Shown here: one piece after another, positions 18,090 to 25,806 of the stretch
Layout: every line of letters begins with the position of its first letter
Numbering within the stretch: position 1 is the stretch's first letter
Source of the DNA: Mesorhizobium carmichaelinearum
GTDB taxonomy: Bacteria; Pseudomonadota; Alphaproteobacteria; Rhizobiales; Rhizobiaceae
Length of the DNA stretch: 64,000 bases
NCBI RefSeq assembly: GCF_900199455.1
Contig: NZ_FZQR01000010.1
Span: 1-64,000, forward strand
Reading direction: 5' to 3'
Notes under the pieces: generated by a model
Seen by the model: the letters and a program-made list of their open reading frames with translations, nothing else
The model's database searches: none
Told to the model about the DNA's origin: nothing
Program-made: the position numbers and the translations under genes

Positions 18090-18149
18090 GTTTCCTCCTT
18101 GCGCGCCTGCCGGCGGATCGGACAGACGCGCGCCCCCCAACGGGTGATT

Positions 18150-18944
18150 TCAGCTCAGCAGCAGCCGGCCGAGATGGACCGGCAAGACTTCAGCGCGGTA
18201 CCAGGCGCTGGCGATCGGATCGGTGATGGGCGCGATGCCTTCGGTGGCGGCGGTCAGTGCCGCTGCGATGCCGTCGGGGTCGAGCGTCCTGCCGAGCAGC
18301 GCCTTTTCCGCCGCCTTGGCGCGCAACGGCCGGTCGGCCATGCAGCCAAGCGCAATCCGCGCCGACGACACGGTGCCGTCGGCAGCCTGTTCCACAACGG
18401 CGGCGATGCTGAGCACCGAGACACCCTTGGGCTTGACCCGCGACACTTTCAGGAAGCGGAAGCCGTCAGTCTTCGGCAACGTGAAGCTGACCGAGGTGAC
18501 GATCGCACGGCTGCGGTCCCGTCCGGCCAGGAAGGTCCCGATCGGTGTCTCTCCGTCCTCAGTGCCGACCGTGGCGTCGAGCGCCAGCAAGGCCACGGCG
18601 AAATCGCCATAGGGTGCGGGCGCGAACAGATTGCCGCCGACGGTCGCCATGTTGCGAATCGCCGGGCCGCCGACAGCGCGTGCGGCCTTGGCGAGGATGG
18701 CGAGCCCGGGATGACGGGCGATCGCCGCCATGGTCACCGAAGCGCCAATGCGGGCTTTGCCGCCAGCGACCGCAATGGCCGACAGGGCCGGGTCGGTCGA
18801 CCTGACAAGGCCGGAGACCGAAACATCGCCTTCATTGGCCGCGCGGACCACGAGTGTACCCCCGCCGAGATAGCGGGTGCCCTGGGCCTTCAGCGCCGCG
18901 TTGGCGTCCTTCACCGTTGCAAAAGTCTGCAGTGCCAGCGCCAT
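18150..18944 (-). CDS. Molybdenum hydroxylase FAD-binding subunit (CoxM-like)
   Basis: A 264-residue flavoprotein. GGGTLVVRAANEG and TVGGNLFAPAPYGDFAVALLALDA are the two FAD-contact motifs of CoxM/NdhF-type subunits, and the C-terminal CO-dehydrogenase flavoprotein domain follows (FLKVSRVKPKGVSVLSIAA). I chose the ATG at 18944 (MALALQTFATV), preceded by GAGGGAG. The 5' gene, an SRPBCC protein, ends 11 bp upstream. It is a little shorter than the 280-290 residues common in the family. Confidence 0.9.
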   Translation of the reverse strand: MALALQTFATVKDANAALKAQGTRYLGGGTLVVRAANEGDVSVSGLVRSTDPALSAIAVAGGKARIGASVTMAAIARHPGLAILAKAARAVGGPAIRNMATVGGNLFAPAPYGDFAVALLALDATVGTEDGETPIGTFLAGRDRSRAIVTSVSFTLPKTDGFRFLKVSRVKPKGVSVLSIAAVVEQAADGTVSSARIALGCMADRPLRAKAAEKALLGRTLDPDGIAAALTAATEGIAPITDPIASAWYRAEVLPVHLGRLLLS

Positions 18945-18955
18945 GGCCCGCTCCC

Positions 18956-19399
18956 TCAGCTCTGGCCGGAAAAATGGCTCTTCAGGGCGTTGAAGCCGCC
19001 CTGGAAGACATTGGCGCCCATGCCGGCGGCGATCTTGTCGGCCTCTTCGGGTGCCGCATCGAAGTTGGCGGTCCATTCGGCATAGGTGCGGTCGCCATCG
19101 GTGACGCGGCGCAATTGCAGCGTCGCCTTATGGTTGGTGAGCGGCTGCGGCGTCTCCAGGATGGAATAGCTGACGAGGAAATTGTCATCGGAAAAGTCGA
19201 GCAGCTTTTCACGGATGCGCGCACCGCTGGCGAGCTCGAAATTGCGCACGCAGCCGATCGTGCCGGCATCCTTGCCGTCCTCGATATGGCTCTCGACCAT
19301 GCGCGGATGCCAACCCGGCAGGCCGTTGAAGTCGCGTATGCGCGCCCAGACCTTTTCGACCGGCGCGTCGATGACGCTGGAGATGGTGACTTTTGCCAT
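18956..19399 (-). CDS. SRPBCC-family protein (CoxG-like)
   Basis: A 147-residue START/Bet v1-like protein: VTISSVIDAPVEKVWARIRDFNGLPGWHP at the start and a C-terminal amphipathic helix (AGMGANVFQGGFNALKSHF). It is the first gene of the molybdenum-hydroxylase operon. SRPBCC proteins of the CoxG/PYR type are frequent in such clusters and may hold a hydrophobic ligand or recruit the enzyme to the membrane. The role here is not established. A canonical GGAACG precedes the ATG. Confidence 0.85.
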   Translation of the reverse strand: MAKVTISSVIDAPVEKVWARIRDFNGLPGWHPRMVESHIEDGKDAGTIGCVRNFELASGARIREKLLDFSDDNFLVSYSILETPQPLTNHKATLQLRRVTDGDRTYAEWTANFDAAPEEADKIAAGMGANVFQGGFNALKSHFSGQS

Positions 19400-19519
19400 A
19401 GGACGTTCCCTTGCGAATGCGACAGCTGGGCAAGGGTAGGGCGCTGCTCCTGGCGGCGCTTATCAAAGCGTCTTGTGCGCGTATCAAGGAGTCTGAAAAA
19501 GCGGGCCCGGCGGGTCGGC

Positions 19520-20347
19520 TCAGGCATTCGCCCGCGCGGCCTCGCGGTAGAGCGTCGGCGGCACCCCGACATGGTCTCGGAAGAAGCGCGAGAAATTGCC
19601 CTGCGTGGTGAAGCCGAGATTGCAGGCGACGGAGATCAGCGGCTCCTGCGACCATTGCAACTGCCGCACCGCTTCCTCCATGCGCAGCGTGTTCCAGTAG
19701 ACGTTGGGCGTCAGATTGGTCTGTTCCTTGAACAGCGCGAAGAAATGCGGCCGCGACAGGCCGACGCTGCGCGCCACGTCGTCGAAGGAGATGCGCTCAC
19801 AGACATTGGCCTTCATCAGCTGGATCGCCTTGCGGACGCGGAAATCCTGCATGGTGTTGATGCGGGTGCGGGCTTCCTGCGGCGCCGAGGCATCGGCGGC
19901 ATCGAGCACCGAATCGATAAAGCGCTCGATCTCGTAATTGGCGACATCATCGACGCTTTCATTGTCTGTCAGATGGTCGAGCAGGCTGGCGGCGGCCTGG
20001 TGCAGCCACGGCTCTAGCGTGATCGCGGCCTGGGCAAACAGTGGCGCGGAAGAGGGCAGGTCGCGGCGGCGGCGCGCCCAGTCGGGATCGATGTAGAAGG
20101 CAAGGAACAGGCCCGGCCTGCCGTTTTGCGACAGGACGTGGCTGTGCGGCTGGAAGGAGTTGATGCCGGCGGCGGTGCATGGTCCAAGCCGGACCGTCTC
20201 GCGGCCGATGGTCATCTCGCCGGCGGTGCCTTCGAGCCAGATGATCAGATGTGCCTCGACATGGGCATGGGTGACGAAGTCGCTTGCGACATTCAGGACA
20301 GAAACATGTCCGAACCGGCCCCAGTAGAGCCTGATCGCGTCCGTCAT
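19520..20347 (-). CDS. AraC-family transcriptional regulator
   Basis: A 275-residue regulator. The N-terminal cupin-like sensor includes HAHVEAHLIIWLEGTAGEM and FQPHSHVL. The C-terminal double helix-turn-helix is ERISFDDVARSVGLSRPHFFALFK followed by PLISVACNLGFTTQGNFSRFFRDHVGVPP. The ATG at 20347 has GGGAGGATATACCC before it. It lies 120 bp upstream of the molybdenum-hydroxylase operon on the same strand and is the obvious candidate to regulate it. It could equally serve the transporter gene upstream. Confidence 0.88.
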   Translation of the reverse strand: MTDAIRLYWGRFGHVSVLNVASDFVTHAHVEAHLIIWLEGTAGEMTIGRETVRLGPCTAAGINSFQPHSHVLSQNGRPGLFLAFYIDPDWARRRRDLPSSAPLFAQAAITLEPWLHQAAASLLDHLTDNESVDDVANYEIERFIDSVLDAADASAPQEARTRINTMQDFRVRKAIQLMKANVCERISFDDVARSVGLSRPHFFALFKEQTNLTPNVYWNTLRMEEAVRQLQWSQEPLISVACNLGFTTQGNFSRFFRDHVGVPPTLYREAARANA

Positions 20348-20524
20348 GGGTATATCCTCCCGCAGACGACTGGCCTCCCTTCGCCTGCATCGAGGATTGT
20401 GCGGCCGGTTTCCAGTTTCCGTCAAGACATCGGCTGTTGGCCGGTAGCCATGGCGGACCGCTTCTGCCGATTTTCAGACTGAGCGATAGGCACCGGAACG
20501 AATAGCGCTTCGGTGCAAACCCGA

Positions 20525-21523
20525 TCAGTCGCTGCGCCTGAAATTGCGAATGCGATCGAACAGCACCGCCAGCAGGATGGCGCCGCCGATGAAGACGCCT
20601 TGCCAGAAGGCGTTGATGCCAAGCAGGCCAAGGCTGTTGCGGATCACCTCGATGAGGGCCGCGCCGACAATGGCGCCGAAGGCGGTGCCGACGCCGCCGG
20701 CCAGGTTGGCGCCACCGATGACGGTGGCGGCGATGACCTGCAGTTCCATGCCGGTGCCGAGATTGGTGGTGACGGCGCCGAGCCAGCCGGTCTGGATGAT
20801 GCCGGCAATGCCGGCCGACAGCGCCGAGATCATGTAGACGGCGACCTTGATCTGCTTCACCGGAACACCGGTCAGGGTGGCGGCGTGCTCATTGCCGCCA
20901 ATGGCGAAGATGTGCCGGCCGAATTTGGTCCAGCGCAGGATGAAGCCGGTGATCAGCGCCAAAAGGATCATGTAGAGCACGGGATTGGCGATACCGAACA
21001 CCCAGGCGCCGCCGCCGAGCGCCAGCAACTTGTCGTGGTCCGGCCCGAACTGGAAGACGACCGTGTTGTTGGAGGCGACCATGGCCAGGCTGCGGGCGAT
21101 CGACAGCATGCCGAGCGTCACCACGAAGGGCGGGAAGCCGAGATAGGCGATCAGAATGCCGTTGAAGGCGCCGATGGCGAGCGCGGTGGCGATCGAGGCC
21201 AGGATGCCGATTTCGATCGAGTAGCCGGCATGCATGGTAACGGCCAGCACCATGGACGACAGGCACAGAACCGAGCCGACCGACAGGTCGATGCCGCCGG
21301 TGATGATGACGAAGGTCATGCCGAGCGCGATGATGGCAACGAAGGTGATGTTGCGGGTGATGTTGTAGAGGTTCTTCGACGTCGCGAAGGCGTCGGTGGC
21401 GAACGACAGGAAAATGCAGGCGAGGATGACGGCGATCACCACCCAGAAGGTCTGGGTGGAGAACAGCCGCGACAGGAAACTGTGCTGCTTCTGTGCGATC
21501 GTCTGGTCAAGGGTGACTGCCAT
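20525..21523 (-). CDS. CUT2 sugar ABC transporter permease (FrcC/RbsC-like)
   Basis: A 332-residue permease with about nine hydrophobic segments: FWVVIAVILACIFLSFA first, IIALGMTFVIITGGIDLSVGSVL as the conserved family motif, then IGAFNGILIAYLGFPPFVVTLG and GANLAGGVGTAFGAIVGAALIEV. It is 55 bp downstream of a single-domain ATPase gene on the same strand. The binding protein for this pair is encoded divergently at 22771-23760. It resembles FrcC of the rhizobial fructose/mannose/ribose transporter FrcBCA, but the substrate is not proven. Confidence 0.9.
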   Translation of the reverse strand: MAVTLDQTIAQKQHSFLSRLFSTQTFWVVIAVILACIFLSFATDAFATSKNLYNITRNITFVAIIALGMTFVIITGGIDLSVGSVLCLSSMVLAVTMHAGYSIEIGILASIATALAIGAFNGILIAYLGFPPFVVTLGMLSIARSLAMVASNNTVVFQFGPDHDKLLALGGGAWVFGIANPVLYMILLALITGFILRWTKFGRHIFAIGGNEHAATLTGVPVKQIKVAVYMISALSAGIAGIIQTGWLGAVTTNLGTGMELQVIAATVIGGANLAGGVGTAFGAIVGAALIEVIRNSLGLLGINAFWQGVFIGGAILLAVLFDRIRNFRRSD

Positions 21524-21578
21524 TATCGACCTTTCCTGCCGGCTGCGATACGCGCCAGCCTGGTGAAATTAGCCGCGC

Positions 21579-22322
21579 TTACGAGACCTGCTCGATGGCG
21601 CCAGTGATGAGCCCGGTGACTTCCTCGGGCGAGCTCGAGGCGATTGTCTTGTCGGCGACCTTGCGTCCGCGCCGCATGACGATGACGCGGTCGGCGACGT
21701 CGAACACGTCGGGCATGCGGTGGCTGATCAGCACAACCGCGATGCCCTGGTCGCGCAGATGGCGGATCAGGTTGAGCACTTCGGCGACCTGCCTGACCGA
21801 GATCGCCGCCGTCGGTTCGTCCATCAGCACGATCTTGGCCTGCGACAGCATGGTGCGGGCGATCGCAACCGCCTGGCGCTGGCCGCCCGACATCTGCTTG
21901 ACGAGATCGCGCGGGCGGGTCTCGGATTTCAATTCGGCAAAGAGCTGGCCGGCGCGCTTGTACATCGCGGCATAGTCGAGAATGCGGAACGGACCGACGC
22001 CGCGCCGCAGCTCGCGGCCGAGATAGACATTGGCGGCGGCCGTCAGATTGTTGCAGAGTGCAAGATCCTGGTGAACGATCTCGATGCCGTGCTGGCGGGC
22101 TTCCGCCGGCTTGTTCAGGATCAATTCCTTGCCGTCCATGCGCATGATGCCATGGCTCGCGTGGAAATTGCCGGCGATCATCTTGACCAGTGTCGACTTG
22201 CCCGCGCCATTGTCGCCCATCAGCCCTACGACCTGGCCGGGTTCGATCGACAGCGACACGTCGTTGACCGCCTGGATGGCGCCGAAATGCTTCGAGATAT
22301 TGGTGAGTTCGAGAACCGCCAC
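21579..22322 (-). CDS. CUT2 sugar ABC transporter ATP-binding protein, single domain (FrcA-like)
   Basis: A 247-residue ATPase with only one nucleotide-binding domain: Walker A GDNGAGKSTLVK, signature MSGGQRQAVAIARTM, Walker B IVLMDEPTAAIS and the VVLISHRMPDVFDVADR switch region. Most CUT2 ATPases are double-domain proteins of about 500 residues. A single-domain form is characteristic of the FrcA/XylG-like rhizobial systems. No second domain or frameshift remnant was seen downstream, where the permease begins after 55 bp. Confidence 0.92.
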   Translation of the reverse strand: MAVLELTNISKHFGAIQAVNDVSLSIEPGQVVGLMGDNGAGKSTLVKMIAGNFHASHGIMRMDGKELILNKPAEARQHGIEIVHQDLALCNNLTAAANVYLGRELRRGVGPFRILDYAAMYKRAGQLFAELKSETRPRDLVKQMSGGQRQAVAIARTMLSQAKIVLMDEPTAAISVRQVAEVLNLIRHLRDQGIAVVLISHRMPDVFDVADRVIVMRRGRKVADKTIASSSPEEVTGLITGAIEQVS

Positions 22323-22445
22323 CAGCCTATAGCCTCCCCATGCCTTGCTGCGTATGTTGAGAGCGCAGCCCTAGCACCGCTCTCCCCAGCTCCTCCCGGA
22401 GACAGCGATGGCAGGCATTTACGCAAATGCCTGTGCGGGCGTCAA

Positions 22446-22524
22446 TTGTCCGATGAATAGGAACGGGGTAATTGTCGGACGAATAGTGGAGTACGGTTCC
22501 GAAAAATCCGTTTTGTAGGACAAA
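22446..22524. promoter_or_regulatory. Divergent promoter region with three GntR(FCD)-type operator half-palindromes
   Basis: The 448-bp gap 22323-22770 separates the divergent ATPase and binding-protein genes and holds no credible gene. Three similar sites lie in it: TTGTCCGATGAA (22446-22457), TTGTCGGACGAA (22472-22483) and TTGTAGGACAAA (22513-22524). The last two fit the TNGTnnnACNA operator pattern known for FadR/LldR-type (FCD) GntR regulators and resemble the perfect palindrome at 25758-25772. Two FCD GntR genes lie just downstream, and they are the natural candidates to bind here. Confidence 0.6.
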
Positions 22525-22770
22525 TAGCAATTGACGTTGGCCGCTCGCCGTTATTAGCTGAGGCTCGGAGGAAGATTTGCCGGTTCCCAGCCATGATTGA
22601 CGGCGGGGTCGGTGGGAGATCATCGATCGTATCGGCACTGCCGGTCCGGTCGCATACGAAAATGCTTATCGGCCTTGCCTGGCGGCACGAGCGTTGGCTC
22701 TGCCATCTCGCGTCAGGTCGATTTGTATGGCGGGCACGCCGTGTCCGTCTGTTTCCAAGGGAGGACTGAC

Positions 22771-23760
22771 ATGAGGAAAACTGTATTGCTCGCCGCCGTC
22801 GCCGCCATGGCGCTGGGCGCCGGGCCGGCTTTGGCCAAGAAGCAGCTCGTCATCGTGGTGAAAGGTCTCGACAATCCATTCTTCGAAGCCATCCATCAGG
22901 GCTGCGAGAAATGGAACAAGGAAAACGCCAGCTCGGAATATGAGTGCTTCTACACCGGACCGGCGTCGACTTCCGACGAGGCCGGCGAGGCACAGATCGT
23001 CCAGGATATGCTGAGCAAGGCCGACACGGTGGCGATGGCGATTTCACCGTCCAACGCGCCGCTGATCGCGCAGACGATCAAGACCGCCAATCCGACGATC
23101 CCGATCATGACCGTCGACGCCGACCTCAGCAAGGAAGATGCAGCACTTCGCAAAACCTATCTCGGCACCGACAACTATCTGATGGGTCACAAGATCGGCG
23201 AGTATATCAAGAAGGGCAAGCCGAATGGCGGCACGATCTGCACCATCGAGGGCAATCCCGCGGCCGACAACATCCTGCGCCGTGCCCAGGGCATGCGCGA
23301 CGCACTGTCGGGCAAGGAAGGCCTCGCTGCACTTGCCGGCGAAGGCGGCTGGACGGAAGTTGCCGGCTGTCCGGTGTTCACCAATGATGACGGTGCCAAG
23401 GGCGTGCAGGCGATGACCGACATCCTCGCCGCCAATCCCAAGCTCGATGCCTTCGGCATCATGGGCGGCTGGCCGCTGTTCGGCGCGCCGCAGCCCTATC
23501 GCGATCTGTTCGGGCCGCTCAAGGACCGGATAGCCAAGAACGACTTCGTCATCGGCGCCGCCGACACGATCGGCGACGAAGTGGCGATCGCCAAGGATGG
23601 CCTTGTCACCGCGCTGGTTGGCCAGCGGCCGTTCGAAATGGGCTACAAGGCACCTTCTGTGATGATCGATCTCATCAAGGGTACCAAGGTCGCCGATCCG
23701 GTGTTCACCGGCCTCGACGAATGCACCAAGGACACGGTCGACACCTGCATCCAGAAGTAA
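22771..23760 (+). CDS. Sugar ABC transporter periplasmic binding protein (FrcB-like)
   Basis: A 329-residue binding protein. The signal peptide is MRKTVLLAAVAAMALGAGPALA. The mature chain opens KKQLVIVVKGLDNPFFEAIHQG and contains AMAISPSNAPLIAQTIK, IPIMTVDADL, and GNPAADNILRRAQGMRDAL, all typical of the ribose/fructose class. AGGGAGGA lies before the ATG at 22771. An upstream extension in the same frame is unlikely because it would hide the signal peptide. Its membrane partners are encoded on the opposite strand starting 448 bp away, and a hairpin follows its stop. Confidence 0.9.
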   Translation: MRKTVLLAAVAAMALGAGPALAKKQLVIVVKGLDNPFFEAIHQGCEKWNKENASSEYECFYTGPASTSDEAGEAQIVQDMLSKADTVAMAISPSNAPLIAQTIKTANPTIPIMTVDADLSKEDAALRKTYLGTDNYLMGHKIGEYIKKGKPNGGTICTIEGNPAADNILRRAQGMRDALSGKEGLAALAGEGGWTEVAGCPVFTNDDGAKGVQAMTDILAANPKLDAFGIMGGWPLFGAPQPYRDLFGPLKDRIAKNDFVIGAADTIGDEVAIAKDGLVTALVGQRPFEMGYKAPSVMIDLIKGTKVADPVFTGLDECTKDTVDTCIQK

Positions 23761-23771
23761 GCTGATGATTT

Positions 23772-23797
23772 CGGGGCGCTCGGCAGCGGGCGCCCCG
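23772..23797 (+). terminator. Hairpin terminator after binding-protein gene
   Basis: Arms CGGGGCGC (23772-23779) and GCGCCCCG (23790-23797) are perfect inverted copies with a 10-nt loop, 11 bp after the stop codon. TCCCTTTG follows, a weak T-rich tail. It probably ends the binding-protein transcript, separating it from the GntR gene downstream. Confidence 0.7.
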
Positions 23798-23945
23798 TCC
23801 CTTTGAATTCCTGGACAAGACGCTGTGGCGAGGGGCAACAGGCTCCGGCCTTGACGCGTCCGTAGTTTGGATTTTCGGCAACGGGATCGGCGCCGTGCAG
23901 CTCCGGATCAATCCGGTGACAGACGGCCGACCTACTGGAACGTGG

Positions 23946-24728
23946 ATGCCGGACGAGAAGGCAAAGAAACAAGCCAGCCGGGCCAAGGCGCAAGCCAACC
24001 GCGATCCCGGGGTCGTGCGCAGGGCGGATGGGGTACACTTTCCCGGGTCCAGCGTTCATGCTTCGCTCGCCAGCGAAATTGGCCTGCGGATCGTGCGCGG
24101 CGACTATCCGCCCGGCAGCATCCTGCCCAATGAGGCCAAATGGGCTGAAACCTTCAATGTCAGCCGCTCGGCGGTGCGCGAGGCGATGAAGATGCTGATG
24201 GCCAAGAGCCTTTTGGCGTCACGCCCCAAGATCGGCAGCTGGGTCGAGCCGAAGGAGCGCTGGAACCTGCTCGACCGTGATGTGCTTGCCTGGTACGCGA
24301 CCGCACCCGACCGTGAAGCCTTCCTGCGCACCGTGCAGGAGTTCCGCCACATCATCGAACCGGAAGCCTCCGCCTTTGCCGCCATGCGACGCAGCGACGA
24401 GCAGATGGCCGAGATCAGCCTCGCCTGCCGGGAGATGGGCGAGGCGGCGAACCTGCCGGAACGCATCCGCGCCGACACACGCTTTCACCTCGCCATCCTG
24501 CGGGCCTCGGGCAACGACCTTTTGGTGCCGCTCGGCGTGCTGATCGAGTCTGCACTCGACCATCTTTTCGTCTTCACGACACGCCAGGTCGGCGACCAGA
24601 ACCGGGCGCAGAAGCTGCACGAGGCGATCGAGAAGAACATCCGCCTGCAACGGCCGGCGGCCGCGCGCAACGCCGTGCACAAGCTGCTCGCCGACACCGA
24701 TGAGGGGATCGGAAGCCGGCGGCGGTGA
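23946..24728 (+). CDS. GntR-family regulator, FCD/FadR subfamily (paralogue 1)
   Basis: A roughly 260-residue regulator. The winged helix is SLASEIGLRIVRGDYPPG with FNVSRSAVREAMKMLMAKSL. The FCD effector domain includes FRHIIEPEASAFAA, RADTRFHLAILRASGNDLL and LHEAIEKNIRLQRP, which hold the Asp/His metal-binding positions of FCD proteins. The start is uncertain: ATG 23946 is used, and a GTG at 23895 is also possible. It is about 85% identical by eye to the regulator at 26806-27582. It probably binds the TTGT-nnn-ACAA type sites found upstream and at 25758-25772, responding to a sugar acid or hydroxy acid (inference). Confidence 0.88.
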   Translation: MPDEKAKKQASRAKAQANRDPGVVRRADGVHFPGSSVHASLASEIGLRIVRGDYPPGSILPNEAKWAETFNVSRSAVREAMKMLMAKSLLASRPKIGSWVEPKERWNLLDRDVLAWYATAPDREAFLRTVQEFRHIIEPEASAFAAMRRSDEQMAEISLACREMGEAANLPERIRADTRFHLAILRASGNDLLVPLGVLIESALDHLFVFTTRQVGDQNRAQKLHEAIEKNIRLQRPAAARNAVHKLLADTDEGIGSRRR

Positions 24729-24749
24729 GCCGTCCGGCCGTTTTGAGCA

Positions 24750-25688
24750 CTAGATCGTCTGCTTCTTGCCATCCTTTGTCGGCATCAGGTCGACGCCGTT
24801 GACCTTGGCGATATGCGTCGCCAGCATCGGCACGAACTGCTCAGCCGGGCCGGTGGCATGGGCGCCGGCGAAGGAATTCTTGGTGGCATTGCCCAGCGGG
24901 TTGGCGATGCCGGCCGCACCCGCCATGGACTCGAGATAAGTCAGGTCCTTGAAGGCGTTGGCGATGGTGAATTTGTGGGCGTCGCGGTCGCCTTCCAGCG
25001 TCCAGCGCATGAAGGTCTGGTAGAAGCCGCAGTCCATGCGGCCGTTGCGGATGACGCTGTCGAAACGCGGCGGCGAGATGCCGACCTTTTCGGCCAGGGC
25101 CAGCGCCTCGGAATAGATGGCGGCGTAGCCCAGCGAGATGAAATTGTTGAGGAGTTTCATGCGGTGGCCGTCGCCGGTGTCGCCGATATGGACGATGCGG
25201 CCGGCCCAGGTTTCGATCACCGGCTTGACCCTGGCGAAGAGGGCGTCGGGCGCGCCGACCATGGCGTCGAGCGTGCCTTCCCAGGCCTCTTTCGGCGTGC
25301 GGCTCAGCGGCGCGTCGACATAGTCGATGCCCAGTGCCTTGAGTTCGGCCGCAAGCGCTACGGTCGAGACCGGATCCGAGGTCGAGCAGTCGACGACGAC
25401 CGAGCCCTTTTTCAAGCCTTCCTTGAGGCCGCCGGGGCCGCGGATGATGGCCTCCACTTCGCGCGACCCGGTGACGCAGATGAAGACGATGTCGGACGCT
25501 GCCGCAACATCGCGCGAGGTGGCGGCCTCCTTGGCGCCGCGGCCAAGGAGATCCTCCGCGGGTTTGCGGTTCTTGCGGCCAAGGAATGTCAGCGGATAGC
25601 CCTTGTCGACGATATTCTTGGCGATGCCGTGCCCCATCAGGCCAAGGCCGATGAAGCCGATCTTTTCGCGCGCGGTGGTGGTGTTCAT
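24750..25688 (-). CDS. NAD(P)-dependent oxidoreductase, 3-hydroxyisobutyrate dehydrogenase family
   Basis: A 312-residue beta-hydroxyacid dehydrogenase. The N-terminal Rossmann motif is IGFIGLGLMGHGIAKNI, the substrate-binding signature DAPLSRTPKEAWEGTLDAMVGA deviates slightly from the usual APVSGG form, and the catalytic-lysine helix is GDGHRMKLLNNFISLGYA. Relatives include 3-hydroxyisobutyrate dehydrogenase, tartronate semialdehyde reductase and L-threonate dehydrogenase. The substrate cannot be assigned. It is divergent from the epimerase-like gene at 25807 with a perfect operator palindrome between them, so both probably belong to the same sugar-acid pathway. Confidence 0.88.
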   Translation of the reverse strand: MNTTTAREKIGFIGLGLMGHGIAKNIVDKGYPLTFLGRKNRKPAEDLLGRGAKEAATSRDVAAASDIVFICVTGSREVEAIIRGPGGLKEGLKKGSVVVDCSTSDPVSTVALAAELKALGIDYVDAPLSRTPKEAWEGTLDAMVGAPDALFARVKPVIETWAGRIVHIGDTGDGHRMKLLNNFISLGYAAIYSEALALAEKVGISPPRFDSVIRNGRMDCGFYQTFMRWTLEGDRDAHKFTIANAFKDLTYLESMAGAAGIANPLGNATKNSFAGAHATGPAEQFVPMLATHIAKVNGVDLMPTKDGKKQTI

Positions 25689-25757
25689 GTCGTCGTCCTA
25701 TCCCGGATTATCGATAATTGCACTGGCGTTTTAGCCATATGCGGTTGCAGAAAGCAA

Positions 25758-25772
25758 TATTGTCTGACAATA
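25758..25772. promoter_or_regulatory. Perfect operator palindrome in divergent promoter
   Basis: TATTGTCTGACAATA is a perfect 15-bp palindrome containing TTGTCTGACAA, an exact match to the TNGTnnnACNA pattern of FCD-type GntR operators. It lies 35 bp before the epimerase-like start and about 70 bp before the dehydrogenase start. A second palindrome, ATTATCGATAAT (25707-25718), is nearby. The adjacent GntR paralogues are the likely binders. Confidence 0.75.
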
Positions 25773-25806
25773 GACGGTTATTCCAGAGCCTGTCATGGAG
25801 ACCAGA

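Noticed and set aside
22597..22770. N-terminal extension of the FrcB-like binding protein
   Set aside because: The added residues would block the clear signal peptide that starts at 22771, which also has a strong ribosome-binding site.
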